From assembly GCF_014635485.1 (NCBI RefSeq), contig NZ_BMCX01000001.1, positions 241,634 through 305,633 on the forward strand: a stretch of DNA of 64,000 nt, written 5' to 3'. The position numbers and the translations under genes are program-made. The first letter of the stretch is position 1, and each line of letters starts with the position of its first letter. The notes under the pieces were generated by a model, which ran no database searches, was not told the DNA's origin, and was given only the letters and a program-made list of their open reading frames with translations. This stretch comes from Corynebacterium pelargi (lineage in GTDB: Bacteria; Actinomycetota; Actinomycetes; Mycobacteriales; Mycobacteriaceae). Shown in pieces: positions 28,464-36,892 of this stretch.

Positions 28464-29546
28464 TTAGCGCATATCCGGAACAGCGCCACCGCTTACCTGG
28501 CGGTACATATACGCAGCGGCGTTGTACGCCTGCGGAATGGCGATGATGCTGCCCAAACCGCAAGTAAATAGCGTGAGAAGACCGGTGATTAGGCCGTTGA
28601 GGATGGAGTAGCCAACCAGCGTCCAAAGGTGTGGGCGGCCTTGCTGCCAAGAAGCCTTGATAGCCGCGACCGGGCCCAGTCCTTGTTCAGCGGCATAATA
28701 CGTTGCCAGCACGGAAATCGGCGCCAGCAGCAGCGCGATCACAATGCCAACCACAACCGCGGCGAGCACCAGCAGGCCCTGAAGCACACCGAACTCTTCT
28801 CCGCCACTAACAAATGCCAGGAAGACCAAGAGGGCCACCGGCACGAAGATGGCAACGACTTCGATGATGCCCACAAGAATGCTGGTGAACAACGTCTTCG
28901 CGTAGTTACCTTGCGCCACACGACGTTCTTTACCCAAGGGGCCACCATCGACTTGCGCCACGGCCATGGCAACAAGAATTGGTCCCAGCAGCAACACAAC
29001 GATGCCGAAGACCAGGTTCAGCAACTGGCTTTGCCAGGATTCCTGAGCAGAAGCCTGCAGCGAGGCTGCATCCCAGGCGCCACCGGTGGCGAAGCTGGAC
29101 AGCACACTGGGCAAAATGAAGCCGAGCAGTGCCAGCGCAACACCCCAAATCAACCAGGGATTGGCTCGCTTGAACACGATCTTGAAGCCGTACTTGATCG
29201 GGTTCCACACCGAGACATCACGAACCGGCTGCACCATAGTGGTTTCCAGATCAGGGTGCACTTGGAAGTTCATTCCGGCATTGCCGTAGCCGTCGTATTG
29301 GTTCGACCCGTCCCCATGTGCGCCACCGCCATAGTGAGCACCATAGCCAGGTTGCCCTGCAGCGTTGGCGGCATCTCCAGCACCGTATGCATTCGAGCCA
29401 TCGTGGGCGCCGGGCTGAGGGTAACGCGGCGGCTGCTGGCCGTACTGTGGCTGATCTTCAGGGTGGTTTACCGGAGGATAAGGCTGAAAGCCATCGTCTT
29501 GAGGCTCACCGCCTTCGCGCTTGTCGCGATCGTTTTGTTCGCTCAT
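28464..29546 (-). CDS. Multi-pass membrane protein with Gly/Pro/Tyr-rich N-terminus
   Basis: A 360-residue protein. The first ~95 residues are a low-complexity cytoplasmic arm rich in Gly, Pro, Gln and Tyr. About six hydrophobic segments follow (from about 130 to 345). No characterised family is recognisable. The layout is similar to many corynebacterial proteins of the DUF975/glycerophosphodiester-membrane-domain type, but I cannot assign it. It converges on oxyR and is divergent from hrpA. Confidence 0.7.
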   Translation of the reverse strand: MSEQNDRDKREGGEPQDDGFQPYPPVNHPEDQPQYGQQPPRYPQPGAHDGSNAYGAGDAANAAGQPGYGAHYGGGAHGDGSNQYDGYGNAGMNFQVHPDLETTMVQPVRDVSVWNPIKYGFKIVFKRANPWLIWGVALALLGFILPSVLSSFATGGAWDAASLQASAQESWQSQLLNLVFGIVVLLLGPILVAMAVAQVDGGPLGKERRVAQGNYAKTLFTSILVGIIEVVAIFVPVALLVFLAFVSGGEEFGVLQGLLVLAAVVVGIVIALLLAPISVLATYYAAEQGLGPVAAIKASWQQGRPHLWTLVGYSILNGLITGLLTLFTCGLGSIIAIPQAYNAAAYMYRQVSGGAVPDMR

Positions 29547-29756
29547 GTCACTTCCTTTTGGGTTCGTCTGCGATCAATATCGCCTTTGGTATGGAGTTGT
29601 TCTCTTCTCACTGTTGGCCCAGCCATACAGATCTTTTCCCTGAACAAACTCAATGCCCAATACAATGTAGCAAGGTAAACCTTTGTGGAAAATGGCTCAA
29701 CGAAAATCGTTAGCAAGTTGGTATGAACGCGCATAGCGGTAACATTTCTAAGAATC

Positions 29757-32700
29757 ATGAGTTCTCGCCATCGCCACGCAATCCCCCAAGACGTCCAGGA
29801 GCTTTTAGCACAGGCTCCCTACTCCGCAGTGCCACGGTTTCGGGCACGCTTAAAAAAGGCACGCTCCGAAAAAGCATTTGCAGCGATCACCAAAGATCTC
29901 CGCGAGTCTGTGGCAGTAGTCGATGCACGACAAGCGGCTATTCCGTCGATGACGTATCCCGAAGCACTGCCGGTGAGCGCCTACCGGGAAGAACTGCTGG
30001 ACGTTATCGTCAATAACCAGGTCGTGATCATTGCGGGCGAAACTGGTTCAGGAAAGACAACGCAGATACCGAAGCTTTGTTTAGAACTTGGCCGAGGAAG
30101 GCGTGGACTCATCGGCCACACGCAGCCTCGTCGATTGGCGGCTCGCACGGTTGCAGAACGCATTGCTGAAGAATTAGGCCAAGATATTGGCGAATCGGTT
30201 GGCTATGCCATTCGCTTTGATGATCGGGTCTCTGCGTCCACCTCGGTCAAACTCATGACAGACGGTATCTTGCTCGCCGAGATGCAGCGTGATCGGCTGC
30301 TCAGAGCCTACGACACCATCATTATTGACGAGGCCCATGAGCGCAGCCTCAATATTGACTTCCTGCTTGGATACCTCAAGCAACTGCTTCCAAAGCGCCC
30401 CGAATTAAAGGTGATCATCACCTCCGCCACGATTGACCCCGAACGATTCGCCGAGCATTTCTGCGATGCAGAAGGTACACCGGCGCCGATTGTGGAAGTC
30501 TCCGGGCGCACCTACCCCGTGGAGATTTTGTATCGTCCCTTGGAACAAACCAAGGGAGAAAAGACCATTGACGTAGATCCGCTCGATGGTCTTATCCAGG
30601 CGTGCAAAGAGCTCATGAGCTATGGGCCAGGCGATATCTTGTGCTTTTTTGCTGGCGAATCTGATATTCGCGATGCGATGGAGATGATTGAAAAGCAGCA
30701 TTGGAAAGGCGTGGAGGTCACTCCCCTCTTTGGCCGGCTTTCCAATCAGGAACAGCACAAGGTGTTCCGACCCCATGCAGGCAGGCGCATTGTATTAGCC
30801 ACCAATATCGCTGAAACGTCTCTCACGGTGCCTGGGATCCACTACGTGGTTGATACCGGCTTTGCGCGTATTTCGCGCTATTCCACCAGGACCAAGGTAC
30901 AACGCCTGCCAATCGAGCCGATTTCCCAAGCAAGCGCGAATCAGCGCTCCGGTCGATGTGGCCGCGTGGCCGATGGCGTTGCCATTCGCCTGTATTCCGA
31001 GCAGGACTTCCAGTCGCGCCCAGAATTTACCGATCCTGAAATTCTGAGGACCAATCTTGCCCAGGTCATCTTGCAAATGGCCTCCTTAAAACTCGGCGAT
31101 ATCCAGGAATTCCCCTTTATTCAGGCTCCCGACACCAAGGCAATTCGCGATGGTCTGTTGCTGCTGCACGAATTGGATGCCCTGGAACAACGCGATGCCG
31201 CTGATCCGGTACTGACCGCGACTGGCAAACAGCTAGCTCGCATTCCACTGGATCCGCGCTTGGCGCGCATGCTCATTGAGGCTCAACGCCTCGGGGTGTT
31301 GTTTGAGGCCTATGTGGTGGTGGCAGCCTTGACTATCCAAGACGTGCGCGAGCGCCCTTTGGAGTTTCAGGCTCAGGCAGACCAAAAACATGCGCGCTTT
31401 AGTAACAAACGCTCCGATTTCTTGAGCTATATCAACTTGTGGCGCTATATCCGCACGCAGCGCGATGAGCTCAGCGGCAACGCTTTTCGTAAGCTCATGC
31501 AGCAGGAGTTTTTGCACTACATGCGCATCCGGGAGTGGTTCGATCTGGTGCGCCAGCTTCGAAGCATCGCCGAACAGTTGGGTTGGACGGATGTGAAGGC
31601 ATTGCCCGGCAATATTGATGCCGATGCCCTGCATAGGGCTGTGCTTTCCGGCTTACTTTCGCATATTGGTGTTCGTGATGGTGAAAGCAGAGAGTATCGA
31701 GGCAGCCGGAATACTCGTTTTGCTATCTTCCCTGGATCTTCGGTGTCGAAGGCCAAGCCCGACATGGTGATGGCTGCCGAGATGGTCGAAACCTCCCGGC
31801 TTTGGGCACGAGACGTCGCTCAAATCGATCCGGCTTGGGTGGAAAAGCTCGGAGCTAACTTGCTCAAGCATCAGTACTCTGAGCCCTTTTGGTCGAGCAA
31901 ACGTGCTCAGCCGATGGTGCATCAGCGCTCCACCTTGTACGGGGTGCCGGTAGTAGAAGATCGAGTTATCGGCTACGCCAACGTGGATCAGGCGGCTGCC
32001 CGGGACATGTTTATCCGCGAGGCGCTTATTGCAGGGCATTGGCAAACCCACCACAGCTTCTATCACCAGAACGTGAAAAAGCTCGAGGCCGCAGGCGATT
32101 TAGAAGAAAAGGCTCGTCGTCGCGACATCGTGGTTGATGAAGAGACGCTCTATGAGTTTTATGATGCAAGGCTGCCTGCTCGCATCACCTCCGGCCGGCA
32201 TTTTGATCACTGGTGGAAAAAGACCAAGCAACAGCAGCCGGATTTGCTCGATTTTGACCCTGAAGCCCTGGTGGCTGAGCATGCGGCGGCTGTGACCGAG
32301 GAGGCCTTCCCTGATATCTGGCGGCAGGGCTCTTTGGACTATAAGTTGAGCTATCAGTTTGACCCGACCGCACCAAGAGACGGTGTGACCATCGAAATTC
32401 CGGTGCCCCTACTTGGTGGTTTATCGCCCGAGGGCTTTGATTGGTTAGTTCCTGGCCTGCGTGAGGAACTGCTCACCGAATTGATTCGCTCTTTGCCAAA
32501 AGCTTCTCGACGCTCTGTGGTGCCAGCACCAGCGTTTGCGGAAAAAGCTGCCGAACTCATCACTGCCTACCAAGGCACGGTGACAGAACAGCTCGCCCAA
32601 GCGCTGCAGCGTTTGGGCGGCAGCGGGATCCAGGCGAGCGATTTTCAGGTAGAAAAACTGCCAGCTCACCTCCGGTTTAGCTTTGCTGCGGTGGATAAGC

Positions 32701-33659
32701 GCGGGAAGATCATCGACTGGGATAAAGACTTAGCTCGGTTGCAAGAACGCCAGCGCCAAAAGATTCGTTCTTCTGTATCCAAGGCTGCCCGCCAATCCGA
32801 ATCAAAGGCCTATAAGCAGTGGACGAAGGACACCATCGGTGCGCTTGAGCCCGAGGTGCATACATCGGTTGAAGGCCAGACGGTCACCGCGTATCCCACC
32901 TTGGTGCGAACCGAGCAAGGCATCGCCCGCAAAGTCATGCCAACGAAGGCTCAGGCGGATGCGCAGCTTTTTAGTACAACGTTGACGATGTTGTCTCAAG
33001 ATTTACCGCAACAGGGTGCACAGATGCTTAAAGGGCTTCCATTGCGCCAGCGTGTTGCGGTGGATAAATATCCCCATGGCGGCGCCGAGGGGTTGTTGCG
33101 TGATATTCGCATTGCAGCTATTCGGGATTTGATGCTCGAAGCCGGCGGCCCTCAGCGAACTCCGGAGGGTTATCAGCGTCTACTCGAACAGATTCGCCCG
33201 CAACTTCCATCGGCGGTGCGCCAAGACACCGTCGCATTGGCTCCTGCCATTGCGGCTTGGTTGGATGCGAAACAGCAATTAGAAGGTTGGGAAGGCCCGG
33301 CAATTGAGGATATGCAGCGACAATTGCAGCTCATGCTTCCCGAACATGCTGTAAGCAAGCTTGGTGCCCAAAGGCTGAAGCATATCCCTCGCTATGCCAA
33401 AGCTATTGCGTTGCGCCTGGAGGATATGGAGTTGCATCCCTCCAGAGACGCCGAGCGCCAAGCGGTGGTCAATGGCTTAGAGGTGCGTCTGGCTCGCGCC
33501 ATTCAAAACCGGGGCAAGAAACCGCAGATTCCCGCACAGACCTTGTATTCCCTGCAGTGGCAGTTGCAAGAGTTGAGGGTGAGCCTATTTGCTCAACGCC
33601 TCGGCACGGCCCAGACCGTGTCGGAACGCAAAATCCAAAAGGCGATTGATGCGCTCTAG
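29757..33659 (+). CDS. hrpA: ATP-dependent RNA helicase HrpA
   Basis: A DEAH-box helicase of 1300 residues. Walker A is GETGSGKTTQ (about 95-104), DEAH about 191-194, SATI motif III, and QRSGRCGR motif VI, followed by the HA2 and OB-fold/DUF3418 C-terminal regions typical of HrpA. It acts on RNA, with roles in mRNA processing or ribosome rescue in other bacteria. It converges on nrdR (37-nt gap, no clear terminator). A -10-like TAACAT lies about 12 nt before the ATG. Confidence 0.93.
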   Translation: MSSRHRHAIPQDVQELLAQAPYSAVPRFRARLKKARSEKAFAAITKDLRESVAVVDARQAAIPSMTYPEALPVSAYREELLDVIVNNQVVIIAGETGSGKTTQIPKLCLELGRGRRGLIGHTQPRRLAARTVAERIAEELGQDIGESVGYAIRFDDRVSASTSVKLMTDGILLAEMQRDRLLRAYDTIIIDEAHERSLNIDFLLGYLKQLLPKRPELKVIITSATIDPERFAEHFCDAEGTPAPIVEVSGRTYPVEILYRPLEQTKGEKTIDVDPLDGLIQACKELMSYGPGDILCFFAGESDIRDAMEMIEKQHWKGVEVTPLFGRLSNQEQHKVFRPHAGRRIVLATNIAETSLTVPGIHYVVDTGFARISRYSTRTKVQRLPIEPISQASANQRSGRCGRVADGVAIRLYSEQDFQSRPEFTDPEILRTNLAQVILQMASLKLGDIQEFPFIQAPDTKAIRDGLLLLHELDALEQRDAADPVLTATGKQLARIPLDPRLARMLIEAQRLGVLFEAYVVVAALTIQDVRERPLEFQAQADQKHARFSNKRSDFLSYINLWRYIRTQRDELSGNAFRKLMQQEFLHYMRIREWFDLVRQLRSIAEQLGWTDVKALPGNIDADALHRAVLSGLLSHIGVRDGESREYRGSRNTRFAIFPGSSVSKAKPDMVMAAEMVETSRLWARDVAQIDPAWVEKLGANLLKHQYSEPFWSSKRAQPMVHQRSTLYGVPVVEDRVIGYANVDQAAARDMFIREALIAGHWQTHHSFYHQNVKKLEAAGDLEEKARRRDIVVDEETLYEFYDARLPARITSGRHFDHWWKKTKQQQPDLLDFDPEALVAEHAAAVTEEAFPDIWRQGSLDYKLSYQFDPTAPRDGVTIEIPVPLLGGLSPEGFDWLVPGLREELLTELIRSLPKASRRSVVPAPAFAEKAAELITAYQGTVTEQLAQALQRLGGSGIQASDFQVEKLPAHLRFSFAAVDKRGKIIDWDKDLARLQERQRQKIRSSVSKAARQSESKAYKQWTKDTIGALEPEVHTSVEGQTVTAYPTLVRTEQGIARKVMPTKAQADAQLFSTTLTMLSQDLPQQGAQMLKGLPLRQRVAVDKYPHGGAEGLLRDIRIAAIRDLMLEAGGPQRTPEGYQRLLEQIRPQLPSAVRQDTVALAPAIAAWLDAKQQLEGWEGPAIEDMQRQLQLMLPEHAVSKLGAQRLKHIPRYAKAIALRLEDMELHPSRDAERQAVVNGLEVRLARAIQNRGKKPQIPAQTLYSLQWQLQELRVSLFAQRLGTAQTVSERKIQKAIDAL

Positions 33660-33696
33660 GTGGTGTTGAGGTGTTCGGCCGTGCGCCCCAGAAGGC

Positions 33697-34155
33697 TTAG
33701 TAGCTTTGACGCTCTTGCCTGCGCATGGCCCGAATTTCGCTTTCGAAGTCCTCTGCGTTTTTAAAGGACTTATACACAGAGGCGAAGCGTAAATACGCAA
33801 CCTCGTCGAGCTTGCGAAGGGGCTCAAGAATGGCCTCGCCAATTTTGTGGGCTTCGATTTGGGAGCTGGCTACCTTGCGCACTGCTTCCTCGACGTCCAT
33901 GGCGAGCTCTTTGAGGTCATCGTCGCTTACGTCTCGACCTTGGCAGGCACGTCGCACACCTGTGACGACCTTTTCGCGGCTGAATGGTTCGGTCACCCCT
34001 GAACGCTTCACCACAAGTAATTGAGCTTTTTCAACGGTGGTGAATCGCCCAGCGCATTCGGAGCACTCCCGCCTGCGTCGGATAGCTGATCCTGCATCTA
34101 CAACGCGGGAATCGACAACGCGCGAATTGGGATTGCGACAAAAAGGACAGTGCAA
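33697..34155 (-). CDS. nrdR: Ribonucleotide reductase transcriptional repressor NrdR
   Basis: A 152-residue NrdR: a zinc ribbon (CPFC and CSEC in the first 35 residues) followed by an ATP-cone (about 46-136). It senses dATP/ATP and represses nrd operons. The gene order nrdR-divS-lexA matches C. glutamicum. It may share a transcript with the upstream divS-like gene (106-nt gap). Confidence 0.95.
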   Translation of the reverse strand: MHCPFCRNPNSRVVDSRVVDAGSAIRRRRECSECAGRFTTVEKAQLLVVKRSGVTEPFSREKVVTGVRRACQGRDVSDDDLKELAMDVEEAVRKVASSQIEAHKIGEAILEPLRKLDEVAYLRFASVYKSFKNAEDFESEIRAMRRQERQSY

Positions 34156-34261
34156 TGCTCGGGATCTCCTTGTTTTCGCCTTGTGGCTTCACGCTCTTGC
34201 TTGGCAGGTGCTCTTGCTGCCGGCAGTGTTGTTCTCAGGCCACGTGATTGCTGTACCTAAT

Positions 34262-34678
34262 TTAGCGCGAATCTCCGTTGAGGGACGCAACCACCTGCTG
34301 GGCATCTTTTGGTGCGGTATCTTCTTCGCCTTGGGCTGCTCCTAGAACACTTAACACCATCACCACGCCGAGCAATGAGCCCATGAAGAATTTCTTGGCG
34401 CTTTCTTTACCCCGCGATGGCTGCAGCCCAGCTCGTTGGATGCTGCCACCGTCTATTGATGGAGAAGCTGTGTATAGACTATCTGTCCTTGCTATTTGCG
34501 CTCTCACGCCCTCATGAGCCACCGGTGTAAGTGTTCTGATGTGCGCGGCGCTATTGCGGGCGCGCCTGGGATCAACAGCAGGAATATCCCACACCTGGGC
34601 CGGTTGGGTCACACGGGATCCAAGGTGATCGTTGTGGCCAGAAAGATTGCCGTGGTTGCGAGAAACAGTAAGAGTCAT
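34262..34678 (-). CDS. divS: DivS-like SOS cell-division suppressor
   Basis: A 138-residue protein divergent from lexA, the place of the SOS-induced division suppressor DivS in C. glutamicum (and Rv2719c in mycobacteria). It has a basic, Ser/Thr-rich N-terminal ~95 residues, one transmembrane helix (about 100-120) and a short acidic outer tail. The LysM domain of the mycobacterial protein is missing. ATG 34678 has AAGGAAAG upstream; the frame is open to 34795 without support. SOS half-sites precede it. Confidence 0.75.
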   Translation of the reverse strand: MTLTVSRNHGNLSGHNDHLGSRVTQPAQVWDIPAVDPRRARNSAAHIRTLTPVAHEGVRAQIARTDSLYTASPSIDGGSIQRAGLQPSRGKESAKKFFMGSLLGVVMVLSVLGAAQGEEDTAPKDAQQVVASLNGDSR

Positions 34679-34742
34679 TGGAACTTTCCTTCTATTGGGT
34701 TGTATCCGGTCGAGGCGTTGAAGGTTTTTCGCCCTCATCACT

Positions 34743-34978
34743 TCGAACACTTGTCTATCGAACGACCTCCGATATTGAAGCGCTCGCCGGCGCAAGCTTT
34801 TCGCCTACCTGTTCGAGAGATCATCTGTTCGAAAGTATGCACTCGAACATGTTCGAAGTCAAGTGTTCGCAGTTAATAGACTCAAAAACGTGAATGTTCG
34901 AACATGTGTAGCGACATATCAGCGGCTACGCTAGGGTTAGAACACAAGGCTTGATAAAGTTCCAACAACATTCGAACA
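34743..34978. promoter_or_regulatory. Cluster of SOS (LexA) half-sites
   Basis: Exact TCGAACA or TGTTCGA 7-mers occur at 34743, 34810, 34826, 34843, 34850, 34895/34898 and 34972. The actinobacterial SOS box pairs these with a 2-nt centre. The best full candidates are 34801-34816 and 34817-34832, each with one perfect half. At 34843-34856 the halves abut without the centre. This 331-nt gap (34679-35009) controls the divergent divS and lexA. Confidence 0.65.
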
Positions 34979-35009
34979 ACCCAGCAGCGCTCGCCCCAGG
35001 AAGGCCAGG

Positions 35010-35705
35010 ATGACCCCCACCTCTAAGCAGAACAAAGCAGAATTAAGCAAACGCCAGCAAAAGATTCTTCACGTGATCGAAGCGGCGATTATCGACCGCG
35101 GCTTTCCACCCACCATCCGCGAAATCGGCGAGCGTTGTGGCCTGAAGTCCACATCCTCGGTGGCGTACCAATTAAGCTGCCTGGAGGAAAAGGGCTTTTT
35201 AAGGCGCGATGCCAACAAGCCGCGTGCGGTTGAGGTGCGAAATCCCACCAGCGGTAAGCGCACCACCAGCCCAATGATGCAGCAGCAACAACAGGAACTG
35301 TCTTCGGATCACCCGGTGGACGTATCCGCGAATGCAATGATTCCCCTGTTGGGCCAGATCGCTGCCGGCTCCCCTATTACCGCCGAGGAGAACCTGGCGG
35401 GCTATTACGCATTGCCCGAAGAGCTGGTTGGTCAGGGCGAGTTATTCATGCTCACCGTCAATGGTGACTCAATGAAAGATGCCGGTATTTTCCACGGCGA
35501 TCTGGTGGTTGTTCGCTCCCAAAAGGAAGCCAATTTGGGTGACTATGTGGCTGCAATGATTGATGGCTCGGCAACCGTGAAGGAGTGGCACCGGGACGCA
35601 AGTGGCAGCTATTCCCTGATGCCGTGCAATGAAGACTATGATCCGATCCCTGCCGATGACGCGGAACTGATGGGCAAAGTAGTAACGGTTTTGCGGCGCG
35701 TTTAA
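35010..35705 (+). CDS. lexA: SOS regulator LexA
   Basis: A 231-residue LexA with an N-terminal winged HTH and a C-terminal S24 peptidase domain. The self-cleavage site is A119-G120, the nucleophile S154 (NGDSMKD) and the general base K191 (ATVKEW). A Gln-rich linker (around 91-95) separates the domains. RecA-bound ssDNA triggers its cleavage, derepressing recA, divS and repair genes; recA and recX are also in this window. Confidence 0.97.
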   Translation: MTPTSKQNKAELSKRQQKILHVIEAAIIDRGFPPTIREIGERCGLKSTSSVAYQLSCLEEKGFLRRDANKPRAVEVRNPTSGKRTTSPMMQQQQQELSSDHPVDVSANAMIPLLGQIAAGSPITAEENLAGYYALPEELVGQGELFMLTVNGDSMKDAGIFHGDLVVVRSQKEANLGDYVAAMIDGSATVKEWHRDASGSYSLMPCNEDYDPIPADDAELMGKVVTVLRRV

Positions 35706-35733
35706 GCGGGCAACAGCCCTGAAGTTGTCCTAC

Positions 35734-35802
35734 AACACCCCCGGTTACATCCTGGTAAGCGCTAGAATGCGTACCTTTTACCCACCCTCTACCGGGGGTG
35801 TT
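35734..35802. repeat. 12-bp inverted repeat enclosing a -10-like element
   Basis: AACACCCCCGGT (35734-35745) and ACCGGGGGTGTT (35791-35802) are perfect inverted copies 45 nt apart, with TAGAAT at 35763-35768 between them. It could be a long-loop terminator of lexA or a regulator-binding pair. It is in the 333-nt gap 35706-36038, whose remainder shows no gene. Confidence 0.5.
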
Positions 35803-36038
35803 TGGCGTACTTATCGTCACACATGCTTAATCACACAATCAGACACGAAACCACCCCTGAGCTGAAACTACCTGCCCACGTTGCACGTTTTCATGTCCGT
35901 TCTTGAAGTTTTCGTTTCCGATCTCTGTGCTTTTTTGGGGTTTCTAATGAAACAATGTGAGTAATAGGTGCACAACACAACCCTGAAAGCACGCCTAACC
36001 CACGGCGCACGCTTTTGGTTTTGCTTGAAAGGACAACA

Positions 36039-36821
36039 ATGTACTCGGAGGAACGTCGCCGCCAAATCGCATCCTTGACTGCGGTCGAAGGGCGAGTGAA
36101 CGTCACCGAATTGGCATCCCGTTTTGAGGTCACCGCAGAAACGATTCGTCGCGATCTCGCGGTACTCGACCGAGAAGGCGTTGTACATCGCGTGCACGGA
36201 GGGGCGGTAGCCAACCAAACTTTCCAAACAACGGAATTTAGCCTCGATACGCGTGCGCGTTCTGCCTCTGGAGCCAAAAACAGCATCGCCCATGCGGCAC
36301 TTCGCTACCTGCCGGATATGCAGGGCGGCATGTTCTTAGACGCCGGCACCACTACCGCTGCGCTTGCCGAGCTGATCTGCGTGCAGCCTGCTGCAAAACA
36401 CTGGTCGATTGTGACCAATAGCTTGTCCATCGCGCTGACCTTGGCCAACTCCGGTTTGGATGAAATTCAGTTACTCGGCGGCAGTGTTCGCGCTATTACG
36501 CAGGCAGTTGTGGGCGATACCGCGCTCCGAGCCCTGGCACTGATGCGCGCTGATGTAGCCTTCATCGGCACCAACGCCTTGACCTTGGATCATGGTCTTT
36601 CTACTGCGGATTCCCAGGAAGCCGCGATTAAGTCGGCAATGATCACCAACGCCCACAAGGTTGTAGTCCTGTGCGACTCCACCAAGATGGGCACCGATTA
36701 CTTGGTGAGCTTCGGTTCCATTGACGATATTGATGTGATCATCACCGATGCCAATGCTCCTGAATCCTTTATCAAGGCACTGCGTGAACGCGACGTGGAA
36801 GTCGTCATCGCAAACGCTTAA
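36039..36821 (+). CDS. sugR: DeoR-family regulator SugR of sugar uptake
   Basis: A 260-residue DeoR-type repressor with an N-terminal HTH (about 5-55; SRFEVTAETIRRDLAVLDREG) and a sugar-phosphate-sensing DeoRC domain (DAGTTTAAL, GTNAL motifs). In C. glutamicum SugR represses ptsG, ptsI, ptsH and fruR-fruK-ptsF and is relieved by sugar phosphates. Gene context (before ptsI) gives the name. GAAAGGAC lies just before ATG 36039, which fixes the start; the frame is open 8 codons further. Confidence 0.88.
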   Translation: MYSEERRRQIASLTAVEGRVNVTELASRFEVTAETIRRDLAVLDREGVVHRVHGGAVANQTFQTTEFSLDTRARSASGAKNSIAHAALRYLPDMQGGMFLDAGTTTAALAELICVQPAAKHWSIVTNSLSIALTLANSGLDEIQLLGGSVRAITQAVVGDTALRALALMRADVAFIGTNALTLDHGLSTADSQEAAIKSAMITNAHKVVVLCDSTKMGTDYLVSFGSIDDIDVIITDANAPESFIKALRERDVEVVIANA

Positions 36822-36836
36822 ATAGGCAACGAAACA

Positions 36837-36871
36837 CAACCGCCCGCCAGATTCGATCTGGCGGGCGGTTG
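36837..36871. terminator. Bidirectional terminator, sugR/ptsI
   Basis: A perfect 16-bp stem (36837-36852 with 36856-36871) around a TCG loop separates the convergent genes. Confidence 0.9.
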
Positions 36872-36892
36872 CTGTTGCTGGCTCAGTAGCGC

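Noticed and set aside
28629-29678. Plus-strand open frame (349 codons) opposite the membrane protein
   Set aside because: No ribosome site and a His/Arg/Gln-rich product typical of an antisense shadow.
34843-34856. A canonical 16-bp SOS box at the perfect 14-nt palindrome
   Set aside because: The halves abut without the 2-nt centre, so it is recorded as an irregular element of the cluster.
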